The notes: generated by a model not told the origin, from the letters alone. A DNA stretch of 64,000 nt from Bacillus sp. FJAT-45350 (GCF_002335805.1 NZ_NISU01000001.1:1310079-1374078), one strand, 5' to 3'; positions 8,559-17,798 are shown, numbered from the stretch's first letter. A program made the numbers and translations.

Positions 8559-9545
8559 ATGAAAAAAGTAATGCGAAACATACTTACGCTTGGATTACTA
8601 TTAGTAGTTTTAGCGGCATGTTCTTCTAGCAAAGTAGAAACTGTAGTAGAAAATTCAGTGACTAAGGGTAATCAAGTTACATTTATGGGCTCGAATGGAG
8701 AAGTAACTCTTGATGCTCCGGCTGAAAGAGTAGTAGTTTTAGAGTGGACGTATGCAGAGAATTTATTAGCACTAGGAATCCAGCCAGTTGGAATGGCTGA
8801 CATTGAATCATATGGAGATTATGTAAATATTGAGCCTCAATTAGATGATAGTGTTGTAGATGTTGGCGGGCGTCAAGAGCCTAGTCTAGAGGCGATTGCC
8901 TCACTTAATCCTGACTTAATTATCGGTGTCAGCTTCCGTCATGACGGGATGATTGACCAATTAGAATCAATTGCACCAACAGTCATTTTTAATCCGTATC
9001 CAGAAGATGAGAGCATTAATTTGTATGAAGAGATGGAACAAACATTTAATGAAATGGCAAAAGCAGTTGGGAAAGAAACAGTAGCACAAGAAGTGTTAGC
9101 TGAGCTTGATCAAAAGTATGATGAAGCACAGTCAACAATTAATGCTGCAAACCTAGCAACCAAAGATGTTATTTTAACGCTTGCCTATACGGGAGCTCAA
9201 GCGCCGGAAGTACGAGTTTTTACTCCACATTCTATGGCTTCTATTATTCTAGATAAGATGGGACTTAATAATGCTCATGTGCCAGACCAATTTGAAATTT
9301 TTGGTTCAAGTACATTTAATGTTGAAGGTCTTGTAAAATATGAAAATACAAACTACTTATATACTGTACCTGATGCAGACAATATTTATGAGAACCAGTT
9401 AAAAGGGAATAAAGTATGGGAAAATTTAACGTTTGTTAAAGAAGACAGATTATACGACCTTGGAGCGGATACATGGCTTTATGGAGGTCCTTTATCAGCT
9501 GGTACGCTTGTTGAGCAGATTACGAAAACATTGGTGAGCAAATAA
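8559..9545 (+). CDS. Iron-siderophore ABC transporter substrate-binding lipoprotein (FecB/FeuA-type)
   Basis: Periplasmic-binding-protein class III receptor (328 aa). The signal peptide ends in the lipobox VLAAC (Cys 21). A hallmark APAERVVVLEWTYAENLLALG block is followed by DVGGRQEPSLEAIASLNPDLII, the typical first lobe of TroA/FecB-fold siderophore receptors. Strong ribosome-binding site GGAGG. The stop overlaps the permease start by 1 nt (TAATG). The sequence does not tell which siderophore is bound; the acidic SYGDYVNIEPQLDD region resembles citrate/hydroxamate-type receptors but this is weak. Confidence 0.85.
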   Translation: MKKVMRNILTLGLLLVVLAACSSSKVETVVENSVTKGNQVTFMGSNGEVTLDAPAERVVVLEWTYAENLLALGIQPVGMADIESYGDYVNIEPQLDDSVVDVGGRQEPSLEAIASLNPDLIIGVSFRHDGMIDQLESIAPTVIFNPYPEDESINLYEEMEQTFNEMAKAVGKETVAQEVLAELDQKYDEAQSTINAANLATKDVILTLAYTGAQAPEVRVFTPHSMASIILDKMGLNNAHVPDQFEIFGSSTFNVEGLVKYENTNYLYTVPDADNIYENQLKGNKVWENLTFVKEDRLYDLGADTWLYGGPLSAGTLVEQITKTLVSK

Positions 9546-11506
9546 TGGGTAGGAGCTCGCAGAAAAAGTCATTTGCCTTATTGGCAGGGGGCTTTTTCTT
9601 GCTTATCGTTTTATCTCTAGTACATCTAACTCAAGGACAAGCAGATTATTCTATGTATGAGTTACTAGATCAGGTGTGGGTAGAAGGTCGGATACAAGAC
9701 ATTGTATTGTCTCTTCGTTTACCAAGACTAGTGATTGGTATTATTGCGGGTGGAGCACTAGCCGTTTCCGGTGCTATCCTGCAAACGTTAACGAAAAATC
9801 CACTTGCTGCACCAGGTACACTAGGGATTAATGCAGGGGCATTTTTCTTTGTGGTTGTCTCAACTATTTTTTTCCCAAGTTTTGTAGGGGGTTTTCCATT
9901 CATTACGGCTTTACTTGGAGCAACGTTATCATCCATTATGGTTGTCATATTATCAGGTAAACAAATGGAGCCTGTACGGGTTGCATTAACAGGTATGATT
10001 ATTGCACTACTTTTTGCATCAGTAACTGGTACATTGCAATTATTATTCGAAAATAAAACAAATGGTCTTTTTCTATGGGGGTCTGGTACACTCGTTCAAT
10101 TAAACTGGGATGGTGTTACATTTGCTGCACCTATGATTGCACTAGCGTTTCTTGCGGCGTTACTATTAGCGAAACCACTTGATACATTATCACTTGGTGA
10201 AGAAATAGCTACATCACTAGGACAAAATGTTTCGCTGATTAAACTAGCAACCTGGGCTACAGCGATAGTATTAGCGGCTGTTACTGTAAGTGTCGTAGGG
10301 TCAATTGGATTTATTGGCTTAATGGCTCCGCATATTGTGAGAATGCTAGGGGTTCGAGGACACTTCATGATTCTAGTACACTCCTTTTTATGGGGAGCAA
10401 TTATGCTTGTAGGGGCCGATGTGTTAGGACGTCTTATTCAACCTGGGCAAGAAGTACCTGTTGGAGCTATGACTGCTTTAATTGGTGGACCTTGGCTTTT
10501 ATATTTAGCATGGAAAACAGCTCGTTCATTAAAAAGTTCTGACCGCCAAATGGGTGGCACAACGTCCCCGATTAAATTAAAAGTAATTGTCCCAATTATG
10601 ATTGGGTTAAGTAGTGTCGGTATAGTCATTGCTTTTTCATTTAATGGAATAGCATGGACATTTGATTGGTTTAATTCAATCGTATGGAACTTCCGTATTC
10701 CACGTGTATTAACTTCATTTATTGTAGGGATGATGCTAGCAGTTACTGGGGTATTATTACAGGGAGTTCTACGTAATCCATTAGCTGATGCAAGTGTAAT
10801 CGGTGTCACATCAATGGGTGGAGCAGGTGCTATGATGCTTCTTGTGATGTTCCCAGCACTTCCTCCTGCGTTTATGCCGATTGGAGCGAGTATCGGTGCA
10901 GCAATCGCTTTATTTATTATTTTAGCTACTGCTTGGAAAAATAATTTTCAACCTTTACTAGTAGCGTTAATGGGTATTGCCATAGCTGCATTCGGTTCGG
11001 CAGCAACTCAAGTATTTATTGTAAAAGCAAAGTTAGCTGTTGCTTCTGCTCTAGTCTGGCTTTCAGGAAGTACGTATGGAAAAGGATGGGATGATGTTCA
11101 ATATGCATTAATTTTATTTATCCTATTTATTGGTCCCGCCATCTATATGACGCGCAAATTGGATACGTTAACTTTTGGTGATGACGTTGCGACTGGACTT
11201 GGACTATCTGTTCGTTCTACACGAGTTTGGGCATTATGTATCGGCGTTGCGTTAAGTACGGCAGCTGTAGCGCTAGTCGGAACAATCGGTTTTATCGGAC
11301 TTGTTGCACCACATATTGCAAGGAGATTGGTTGGATTCAGGCATCTTCCTCTTACGATTGTGTCTGGTTTGCTTGGTGGATTCTTGTTAGTAGTAGCGGA
11401 CTTTGTAGGACGAATATTAATTGCGCCGAATGAAATACCGAGTGGACTAATCGTTGCCTTAATTGGTGCTCCTTATTTATTATATTTACTTAGAAAAATG
11501 AGATAA
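9545..11506 (+). CDS. Ferric-siderophore ABC permease, fused two-domain FhuB-type
   Basis: At 653 aa this is twice the length of a usual FecCD permease and holds two homologous permease halves (about residues 10-325 and 340-653). Each has the family motifs: RLPRLVIGIIAGGALAVSGA and RIPRVLTSFIVGMMLAVTGV near the start of the halves, and GSIGFIGLMAPHIVRML and GTIGFIGLVAPHIARRL at the ATPase-docking region. About 20 helices are expected. E. coli FhuB has the same fused arrangement. ATG 9545 overlaps the receptor stop, so receptor and channel are coupled and under the Fur box at 8496. Confidence 0.9.
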   Translation: MGRSSQKKSFALLAGGFFLLIVLSLVHLTQGQADYSMYELLDQVWVEGRIQDIVLSLRLPRLVIGIIAGGALAVSGAILQTLTKNPLAAPGTLGINAGAFFFVVVSTIFFPSFVGGFPFITALLGATLSSIMVVILSGKQMEPVRVALTGMIIALLFASVTGTLQLLFENKTNGLFLWGSGTLVQLNWDGVTFAAPMIALAFLAALLLAKPLDTLSLGEEIATSLGQNVSLIKLATWATAIVLAAVTVSVVGSIGFIGLMAPHIVRMLGVRGHFMILVHSFLWGAIMLVGADVLGRLIQPGQEVPVGAMTALIGGPWLLYLAWKTARSLKSSDRQMGGTTSPIKLKVIVPIMIGLSSVGIVIAFSFNGIAWTFDWFNSIVWNFRIPRVLTSFIVGMMLAVTGVLLQGVLRNPLADASVIGVTSMGGAGAMMLLVMFPALPPAFMPIGASIGAAIALFIILATAWKNNFQPLLVALMGIAIAAFGSAATQVFIVKAKLAVASALVWLSGSTYGKGWDDVQYALILFILFIGPAIYMTRKLDTLTFGDDVATGLGLSVRSTRVWALCIGVALSTAAVALVGTIGFIGLVAPHIARRLVGFRHLPLTIVSGLLGGFLLVVADFVGRILIAPNEIPSGLIVALIGAPYLLYLLRKMR

Positions 11507-11538
11507 TCTATCACTTTGTACTAGAAAGGATGAGGTAT

Positions 11539-12135
11539 GTGGAGAAAGTAAGCTTTGTAGAAAATGCGATTACTTCAGAAGTAGCGCTGAGGGAAATCGT
11601 TGGAACACCTCATGAGTTAGTAAAGAACAAATCGATTTCATTTATTGATGAAACTGCTAAAAAATATATTTCAATGTCACCACTGATGTTTCTTTCTACA
11701 TCAGATGCTGATGGTAATTGTGACGTTTCCCCTAGAGGCGATGAACCTGGTTCGATTCACGTATTGAATAAAGAACAGTTAGTTATCCCAGACCGACCAG
11801 GTAATAGAAGAGTGGATTCAATTATTAATATTATTTCTAACCCTCATGTTGGTCTAATCTTCCTCATCCCTGGTTTGGAAGAAGTACTACGTATCAATGG
11901 ACGTGCATATATCATTCAAAATAACGATATTTTAAGTAAGATGAGTGTAGACAGCAAAAATCCACTACTAGGAATAGGAGTAGAGGTAGAAGAGTGTTTC
12001 ATACATTGTCCACGAGCTCTGAAAAAGTCAATGGTTTGGGACATTGATAAGTGGCCAAACAAAGAGAATATACCTTCGATGATGGAGATATTTCAAGCAC
12101 ATTTAAAGATAAATGGCATGGAACTGAAAGAGTAA
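11539..12135 (+). CDS. PPOX-type FMN-binding flavoprotein (MSMEG_1061-like)
   Basis: Pyridoxamine-5'-phosphate-oxidase-fold protein of about 200 aa. The segment FLSTSDADGNCDVSPRGDEPG is the usual FMN-binding strand-turn of this subgroup, and LVIPDRPGNRRVDSI followed by PHVGLIFLIPG is characteristic of the MSMEG_1061-type family. Such proteins reduce or bind small electrophiles with flavin; the substrate is unknown. GTG 11539 fits the AAAGG/GATGAGG ribosome-binding region; ATG 11530 sits on it and is less likely. It follows the iron permease by about 30 nt and could be co-transcribed, which would make it iron-regulated. Confidence 0.75.
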   Translation: MEKVSFVENAITSEVALREIVGTPHELVKNKSISFIDETAKKYISMSPLMFLSTSDADGNCDVSPRGDEPGSIHVLNKEQLVIPDRPGNRRVDSIINIISNPHVGLIFLIPGLEEVLRINGRAYIIQNNDILSKMSVDSKNPLLGIGVEVEECFIHCPRALKKSMVWDIDKWPNKENIPSMMEIFQAHLKINGMELKE

Positions 12136-12225
12136 GTGGATTATTATTTGAACGTTCAAGTATCGAAGGTTTTAGTCAGAAATTCTTTTAGCAAAAAAAT
12201 CCTAAGAGTCCTCACCTCAATATGG

Positions 12226-12393
12226 GAAGGCACTGAAAAAGTCCAATCTAGACGATTCGAGAAGTGGTAATGGCTCCGCACGTTGCGCGCTTGCTATGAG
12301 AAAACCACTCATAGCGCGCTTTTGAAAGAGGCAACGGCTTCGCGCATTACTTAGAGGCCGCTGAAAAGTGAAAATCACACTATTTCGCGGCCT
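12226..12393 (+). repeat. Dispersed structured repeat, copy B, flanked by direct repeats
   Basis: This copy shows nested pairing. GTAATG (12267-12272) pairs with CATTAC (12345-12350), CGTTGC (12281-12286) with GCAACG (12331-12336), and CTATGAG (12294-12300) plus GCGCGC with CTCATAGCGCGC (12308-12319). The right end is a terminator-like hairpin, GAGGCCGC (12354-12361) with GCGGCCTC (12387-12394). CTCAATATGG occurs at 12216-12225 and again at 12394-12403, directly bordering the element, like a target-site duplication. The left end GGCACTGAAAAAGTCC and the right end (read inward) GAGGCCGCGAAATAG are weak terminal inverted repeats. The whole gap 12136-12478 holds no gene. Confidence 0.7.
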
Positions 12394-12478
12394 CTCAATA
12401 TGGTGTGGGCTCTTTTACATATGCAACTTATAAGAATAGAAAAAAATATTAAAAAAATCAACACGGCTTATTTACTCA

Positions 12479-12841
12479 CTATAATAAATTAGCGAAATTT
12501 CCTTGACTTTGTAGTTGGTAGAAATGTCTATAAAATCCTAAATTACAAGTTAAAAACTTTAACCGATAATAGTAGTTAGATTCACTCTTTTTTTCTTTTG
12601 AAATTATTTCACCAATTACTTTGACTTGAGGTAAGAGTTTTAATTTTAAAATTAAAGATTTTTCATCTATTGAAGGGAATTCTAAATTTGTAGAAAAGCA
12701 TAGTTCTTCTAAACTAATATTATGTACTTGAACTTCCTTTTTCTTCGAATGATTTATCAATACCCCGTTAATTTCTTTTATAGTTAAATTTGCTTTTGTA
12801 GGGAACTGAAAAACGATTGAATGTTTTAATCGACGTTTCAT
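12479..12841 (-). CDS. PilZ-like domain protein
   Basis: A 120-residue single-domain protein. The layout resembles a PilZ beta-barrel: basic start (MKRRLKHSIVFQFP), a central VQVHNISLEELCFST in the place of the usual D/N-x-S-x-x-G segment, then a strand pair (LILKLKLLP) and YYYRLKFL near the end. PilZ domains bind cyclic di-GMP via RxxxR and (D/N)xSxxG motifs. Here the start could supply arginines, but the second motif reads NISLEE, so nucleotide binding may be lost. Ribosome-binding site GAGGG. No neighbour clarifies the role. Confidence 0.5.
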   Translation of the reverse strand: MKRRLKHSIVFQFPTKANLTIKEINGVLINHSKKKEVQVHNISLEELCFSTNLEFPSIDEKSLILKLKLLPQVKVIGEIISKEKKSESNYYYRLKFLTCNLGFYRHFYQLQSQGNFANLL

Positions 12842-12975
12842 ATTGAGCCCTCACTTAAGTTTATTGTTACTATAATAATAGTGTAAACTCAATGCGAAGT
12901 CTGTCATTATTTGTAGGGCGTGGAAAAATTTTTAAAATCCTTCCACAATAGGGAGTTTGTTGTTATTTTACCTCT

Positions 12976-13554
12976 TTAATAATTGGGATTAATTTGCATC
13001 TTTAAGAAAATGTTTGTGATAAGCTTTGAAATTAAAAATATTATGCAATACAAAATAAACAAATGAAAATAAGTGACTCCTTTATGTAATACGAATAAGT
13101 TTAGACCTACTAGTAATGGTTTAAAGACAAATGCTAATAGTAGTGACAATGCAAATGAAGAAACATAAATATTTTTCTTAAACTTTATTGTCCATTGATA
13201 AACAAGCATAAACACAACAGGAATTAAAGTTGCATCTAAAGCAAGATTGCCAGGGATAAATGACAGTAGCTCAAAGGGATAACTATAATATCCCTGTCTA
13301 ACACCAGCAATATTTATATAGCTAAACCAAATGTGAATATTCATGCCATAAAAACCTAAAAGTAGAATGTTCTTTCTATCTATAACAAAATACAATAAGA
13401 CTAAAGGAAGTATGAACATTAATAAAATAATTTTAAATCCCCAAGTATCAATATGTGAATACAATTGCCAGTACTCCAATTGTGTTTGACTAAGCTTTTC
13501 TGTCATTGAAGTTATTTTATTAAGTGCCTCTAATTGGTCTTTTGACGTTAACAT
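12976..13554 (-). CDS. CBO0543-family integral membrane protein
   Basis: 192 aa with about five to six hydrophobic helices after an N-terminal amphipathic stretch. WQLYSHIDTWGFKIILLMFILP and the WFSYINIAGVRQGYYSYPFE region match the CBO0543 family of Firmicute membrane proteins, which are common in spore formers and have no known function. Good ribosome-binding site (GGGAGG). Two relatives occur in this window: a frameshifted one at 26885-27342 and a probable one at 47153-47635. Confidence 0.7.
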   Translation of the reverse strand: MLTSKDQLEALNKITSMTEKLSQTQLEYWQLYSHIDTWGFKIILLMFILPLVLLYFVIDRKNILLLGFYGMNIHIWFSYINIAGVRQGYYSYPFELLSFIPGNLALDATLIPVVFMLVYQWTIKFKKNIYVSSFALSLLLAFVFKPLLVGLNLFVLHKGVTYFHLFILYCIIFLISKLITNIFLKMQINPNY

Positions 13555-13702
13555 AAAACCTAGCCTCCCTTTTTATTTTTATTATTTGAAAAGATGTACG
13601 TAATTATCCAACTTAAAGAGTCATTAACAATGCGAGTAAATTGTAGATAGATGGTAATTATATAGAGAAGTAAAAACTGTAAATATGAAGGAGGTATTTG
13701 AA

Positions 13703-14242
13703 TTGCCTAATATCATTGAAATGTTAAGCAGTACGTTCAACACGATAGTTGATGATGAACCTAAACTGCAAATAAATATAGTTGAAGCTTCTTACTGTTG
13801 GTTTTATTATGGAATTGTTAAAGAGGCTATTGCTTTTGAAGAAATTGGTTTAAATACAACAGATGACGATGAGTTAAAAGGAATACTTACCGATGCTGTA
13901 AAATTATGTTCTAAACAATCTAAAAAACTAGAACAGTTTATGAGGAAGGAAGGAGTAGCTTTGCCTCCTGTCTCAGAACCGAAACCTTTCAGCGATCCTA
14001 AAGATATTCCTCCAGGAGTTAAATTAACAGAGGAAGAGATAGCGAATGGATTGGCTATGAAAATCTTAGCTATGACTACAAAATCATCTTTAGGAGTAGC
14101 AGAGTGTGTAAGGAAAGATGTAGGAGCAATGTGGTTTCAATTTTTTAATGAAACAGTTATTTTTGGTGCAACACTTAAAACGAAAATGAGAAAAAGAGGT
14201 TGGGCTAAACTACCTCCAGCTTATACACCACCTGGGACTTAA
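13703..14242 (+). CDS. DUF3231 protein (ferritin-like helical fold expected)
   Basis: One DUF3231 domain (179 aa). Family members are helical bundles of unknown function found in Bacillus and relatives; the LPPVSEPKPFSDPKDIPPGVKLTEEEIANG segment (residues about 94-123) is the typical inter-helix proline-rich link. I start it at TTG 13703, because the perfect ribosome-binding site AAGGAGGT (13688-13695) lies 7 nt upstream. The ATG at 13685 lies before this site and cannot be the main start. A double-domain paralogue is encoded at 41597-42601. Confidence 0.8.
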   Translation: MPNIIEMLSSTFNTIVDDEPKLQINIVEASYCWFYYGIVKEAIAFEEIGLNTTDDDELKGILTDAVKLCSKQSKKLEQFMRKEGVALPPVSEPKPFSDPKDIPPGVKLTEEEIANGLAMKILAMTTKSSLGVAECVRKDVGAMWFQFFNETVIFGATLKTKMRKRGWAKLPPAYTPPGT

Positions 14243-14370
14243 AAATAAGATGCTATAGTCATACATAGTTACTTTACATTTTCTTAACCAATCCATAATG
14301 CTTAATTAATGAATCTCGTATAGAATAAATTTATAAGTACTTCATCCCAAAGTACTTCGACAAACCAACT

Positions 14371-14408
14371 GTAAAAGCCCATAGCTAATCCCGGCTATGG
14401 GCTTTTAC
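14371..14408 (+). terminator. Strong terminator after the DUF3231 gene
   Basis: GTAAAAGCCCATAGC (14371-14385) pairs perfectly over 15 bp with GCTATGGGCTTTTAC (14394-14408). The hairpin is nearly symmetrical, so it could act in both directions. Confidence 0.75.
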
Positions 14409-14421
14409 TTAAGTAATAACC

Positions 14422-14438
14422 TTTACAAAACCTTTACA
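14422..14438 (+). promoter_or_regulatory. PhoP-box-like direct repeat before the Na/phosphate transporter
   Basis: TTTACA (14422-14427) and TTTACA (14433-14438) are separated by 5 nt. This is the spacing of Bacillus PhoP boxes (TT[A/T/C]ACA repeated every 11 bp). They lie about 90 nt before a phosphate transporter start, with GATAAT as a possible -10 downstream. A similar pair, TTTACA/TTAACC at 14273-14289, lies before the terminator. Induction under phosphate starvation is inferred. Confidence 0.55.
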
Positions 14439-14529
14439 TTAACTAAATAGTAGATTAATAAAAGTTTACTATACTGATAATGTGTATTGTTGAAGTTTGT
14501 CGAAAAGATATTTTGAAGGGATGAGAGAT

Positions 14530-16155
14530 TTGGACTTACAAACATTGCTTTTCATGTTTTTTGGAGGGCTAGGAATTTTCCTATTTGGGATTAAATTTAT
14601 GGGAGACGGACTTCAGAAGGTAGCTGGAGATCGTTTAAGAGAATTATTAGACCGTTTTACGTCAAATCCTGTTATGGGGGTACTTGCAGGTCTTGTTGTT
14701 ACAATACTATTACAAACGAGTACAGGTACAACTGTATTAACAATAGGTTTAGTAAATGCAGGGTTTATGACATTAAAGCAAGCTGTTGGTGTAATTATGG
14801 GAGCCAATATTGGTACGACCGTAACAGCGTTCATCATTGGTATTAAGATATCTGCTTATGCTTTACCTATCATAGCAGTTGGTGCCTTCTTACTTTTTTT
14901 CTTTAAAAACAAAAAGGTTAGTAATTATGGTCAAGTTATATTTGGTTTTGGAGCACTATTCTATGGGTTAAATGTTATGGGAGATGGTCTAAAGCCTATT
15001 AGAGAAGTACAAGCATTTGTTGATTTAACTATTAGCATGAGTGATAATCCATTGTTAGGTGTTCTTATTGGGACAGTCTTTACTGTACTTGTGCAAAGTT
15101 CATCTGCTTCAATTGGGTTATTACAAACATTACATTCTCAAGGGGCAATGGATTTAGCTGCTTCACTTCCGGTCCTATTTGGGGATAATATCGGTACGAC
15201 GATTACAGCTGTGTTAGCAGCAATAGGAGCTTCAATAACAGCGAAAAGAGCTGCACTTGTTCATGTAATTTTTAATTTAATTGGGACACTTCTTGTATTA
15301 TCTATATTCCCTTTATATTATCGGTTTATTGGTATGTTACGAGATCAATTGATGTTAAATCCAGAGATGACGATTGCTTTTGCACACGGTATCTTTAATA
15401 CAGCGAATACACTAATCCAATTACCATTTGTCGCTGTATTGGCTTTAATCGTGACAAAATTAATCCCTGGTAAAGAGTATGAAATTGAATATAAGGCGAA
15501 GCATTTAGACCCTCGATTTATTACAAGCTCACCAGCGATCGCTCTAGGCCAAGCAAAGCAAGAAGTGTTACGTATGGCAGACTTCGCTGAAAAAGGGCTT
15601 TTGGAAGCAAATCAATATTTACAAACTGGACAAAAGAGAAATGCTGAAATGACGGTACAGTTTGAAGAAGCAATTAATAACTTGGATAGAAAAATTACAG
15701 ATTACCTAACTCAAATATCGTCACGTTCGCTATCTGATGTAGATTCAAAACTCCACTCTACACTAATGGATACAGTTCGTGACATAGAAAGAATTGGGGA
15801 TCATATGGAAAATATAATTGAATTAAAGGAATATCAATTAGCTCATAAAGTTATCTTATCAGATCAGGCACTAGCTGACTTAGATGAAATGTTTACATTA
15901 ACGATAGAAACAGTAAGACAAGGAATTACGTCTCTCGATACTGGCAGTATTGAAGAAGCACGTGCTGTCGTGGAAAAAGAAGAATTGATCGATAAAATGG
16001 AAAGAAAACTTCGTAAAATGCACATTATTCGTGTAAATGAAGGTCAATGTACAGGGTCAGCAGGGATTGTTTTTGTTGATATTGTAAGTAATCTTGAACG
16101 TGTAGGAGACCATGCGGTTAACATTGCAGAAGCAGTAATTGGAGAAGAAGTATAA
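14530..16155 (+). CDS. Na/Pi-cotransporter family protein with PhoU-like C-terminal domain
   Basis: Type II sodium-phosphate cotransporter of the NptA/YjbB kind. The two inverted repeats of the transport core are visible as VTILLQTSTGTTVLTIGLVN (about residues 59-78) and VLVQSSSASIGLLQTL near 194, the QSS motifs that bind phosphate and Na+. Residues from about 335 on form PhoU-like helices (VRDIERIGDHMENI and VSNLERVGDHAVNIAEA). TTG 14530 is favoured because GAAGGGATGAG lies just upstream; an earlier in-frame TTG (14497) lacks this. The PhoP-like boxes upstream fit the role. Confidence 0.85.
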   Translation: MDLQTLLFMFFGGLGIFLFGIKFMGDGLQKVAGDRLRELLDRFTSNPVMGVLAGLVVTILLQTSTGTTVLTIGLVNAGFMTLKQAVGVIMGANIGTTVTAFIIGIKISAYALPIIAVGAFLLFFFKNKKVSNYGQVIFGFGALFYGLNVMGDGLKPIREVQAFVDLTISMSDNPLLGVLIGTVFTVLVQSSSASIGLLQTLHSQGAMDLAASLPVLFGDNIGTTITAVLAAIGASITAKRAALVHVIFNLIGTLLVLSIFPLYYRFIGMLRDQLMLNPEMTIAFAHGIFNTANTLIQLPFVAVLALIVTKLIPGKEYEIEYKAKHLDPRFITSSPAIALGQAKQEVLRMADFAEKGLLEANQYLQTGQKRNAEMTVQFEEAINNLDRKITDYLTQISSRSLSDVDSKLHSTLMDTVRDIERIGDHMENIIELKEYQLAHKVILSDQALADLDEMFTLTIETVRQGITSLDTGSIEEARAVVEKEELIDKMERKLRKMHIIRVNEGQCTGSAGIVFVDIVSNLERVGDHAVNIAEAVIGEEV

Positions 16156-16169
16156 GGAAATAACTTTTC

Positions 16170-16210
16170 AGGGTTGAACAAAAGGCATTAGTTACCTTTT
16201 GGACAACCCT
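16170..16210. terminator. Bidirectional terminator between convergent genes
   Basis: AGGGTTG with CAAAAGG on the left pairs with CCTTTTG and CAACCCT on the right. It lies between the convergent Na/Pi transporter and DUF421 genes and serves both. Its right arm contains ACCTTTTG, shared with hairpins at 2099, 39091 and 47788. Confidence 0.7.
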
Positions 16211-16216
16211 TATTAC

Positions 16217-16798
16217 TTATTCTAAATCTTCTGGGTACGCTTTGGGATGCTTCTTGTTTATAACTTCATAAAATAGACCCCCATCAATATCTGGAGATTG
16301 GTTTTGCTCTATAACCATAGCTCCCATTAACTTTTTAAATTCTCCCACTGTAAGGGGCCTCGCATCAGGCTTTAGTTCATACCCTAATTGTCCATTTGGT
16401 TCAATTGTCGCATTCTTTATATCTGCAATATTCGATATTCCTTTTTGCCGCATTTGCATTTCTAACTTATCAATAGTTAGTCTTAACTTTTTTAAGTTCT
16501 TTAGATTTATTTGCCCATTTTCAATAACTGAAACAGCCGTTCCAGTTAGCAACCTCTCAAGTGCGTTTGATTTAACTTGAAGATATTCAAGAAATACAAG
16601 CGTCGCAATAAAAATAACCATTGTAATGATTGTTTTTGGTACGCTATCTTCAATAATTGGCTGCACAATAATAGCACCAATCGAAATCATGACAACAGTT
16701 GTCGTGATTGTCATCTGTGCAATCGATTTTCGACCAGAAATTCTCAGTAACAGAAATCCTATAATAATTAATAAAAATGACTCCCAAATAAAATCCAT
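16217..16798 (-). CDS. DUF421 membrane protein (YetF family)
   Basis: 193 aa. Two to three N-terminal helices with the family motif LLRISGRKSIAQMT are followed by a cytoplasmic alpha/beta domain with the repeated family pattern (VIENGQINLKNLKKLRLTID, then IKNATIEPNGQLGYEL). YetF proteins are common in spore-forming Bacillaceae and were linked to the spore membrane and SpoVA-type functions, but the biochemical role is unknown. Ribosome-binding site AAGGAG. The length is slightly short for the family (usually 210-230 aa). Confidence 0.8.
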   Translation of the reverse strand: MDFIWESFLLIIIGFLLLRISGRKSIAQMTITTTVVMISIGAIIVQPIIEDSVPKTIITMVIFIATLVFLEYLQVKSNALERLLTGTAVSVIENGQINLKNLKKLRLTIDKLEMQMRQKGISNIADIKNATIEPNGQLGYELKPDARPLTVGEFKKLMGAMVIEQNQSPDIDGGLFYEVINKKHPKAYPEDLE

Positions 16799-17033
16799 AA
16801 ATAATGACTCCTTATTAATACTTTCTGTATAGAATATTATGGAGTTTTCTAGCGGATTCTAGTCACAAAATTTAAATACAATTTTGTTGCTTATAAGTCT
16901 ACTCGTAAATGTAGGAGTCAGGCTACCAACATCTTCGAATAATACGTAAGATTACTTATTGGATTTTATGTAAATACCTTTTAATGTTATGATAAAGAAG
17001 TAATAGAAATCTTTGTTGAGAATGAGGGTTATG

Positions 17034-17726
17034 ATGAGTAAGTTGACAAAAATGATACCGAATATGTTTACATTAGGGAATCTCTATTGTGGGTTCTTAT
17101 CGATTGGATTTGCGGCAAGTGGACAGTTTAATAATGCTGCGATCCTAATTTTGATTGGAATGATGCTAGATAGTATGGATGGCCGACTAGCTAGAATGTT
17201 GAACGCGGATAGTAAATTAGGAAAAGAACTTGATTCATTAGCTGACATTGTTACATTTGGTGTTGCTCCGTCCTTTTTAGTGTATTATACATACTTTTTT
17301 CAATTTGGAGTAATTGGCTTTGCTGTAGCTGGTTTATTTCCATTATTTGGTGCTTATCGTTTAGCTCGCTTTAATATCAGTACGGACAAATCATCGTTAA
17401 ATTATTTTATCGGCATTCCAATTACGGCAGCTGGGGGAATATTAGCGATTCTTACGCTGTTAGGTGACATTATTCCCAACATCGTGACAACTGTGATCTT
17501 TACATCATTGTGTTTTTTAATGGTCAGTCGAATTAGAATTCCAAGTCTTAAAGAAGTTCCTCTACCGAAGTACGGGACGATAGTCACTCTTTTTCTAGGG
17601 ACGCTATTATTTGTCATTTATAAAGGAACGTACGAACAGTTTCCATATCTTATTTATATCGCAACACCATTATATATCGCATACTTAGCTTACCGCTTTG
17701 TTGTGAAAAAAAAGAATAAACAGTAA
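17034..17726 (+). CDS. pssA: CDP-diacylglycerol-serine O-phosphatidyltransferase (PssA)
   Basis: Makes phosphatidylserine from CDP-diacylglycerol and L-serine in the membrane. The CDP-alcohol phosphotransferase motif D-G-x2-A-R-x8-G-x3-D-x3-D is complete: MDGRLAR, then KLGKELDSLAD (about residues 48-71). About seven helices. ATG 17034 with GAGGG a few bases upstream is chosen; ATG 17031 or the upstream TTG (17013) are alternatives. No phosphatidylserine decarboxylase gene lies next to it, unlike the B. subtilis pssA-ybfM-psd cluster. The protein is longer at its C-terminus than B. subtilis PssA. Confidence 0.88.
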   Translation: MSKLTKMIPNMFTLGNLYCGFLSIGFAASGQFNNAAILILIGMMLDSMDGRLARMLNADSKLGKELDSLADIVTFGVAPSFLVYYTYFFQFGVIGFAVAGLFPLFGAYRLARFNISTDKSSLNYFIGIPITAAGGILAILTLLGDIIPNIVTTVIFTSLCFLMVSRIRIPSLKEVPLPKYGTIVTLFLGTLLFVIYKGTYEQFPYLIYIATPLYIAYLAYRFVVKKKNKQ

Positions 17727-17798
17727 AAAGAGGGCGTTGTAATCAGTAATTGATTTATCCTTCCAAGAAAAAAGGATAGGATGTGTCTTAACAGAGGG

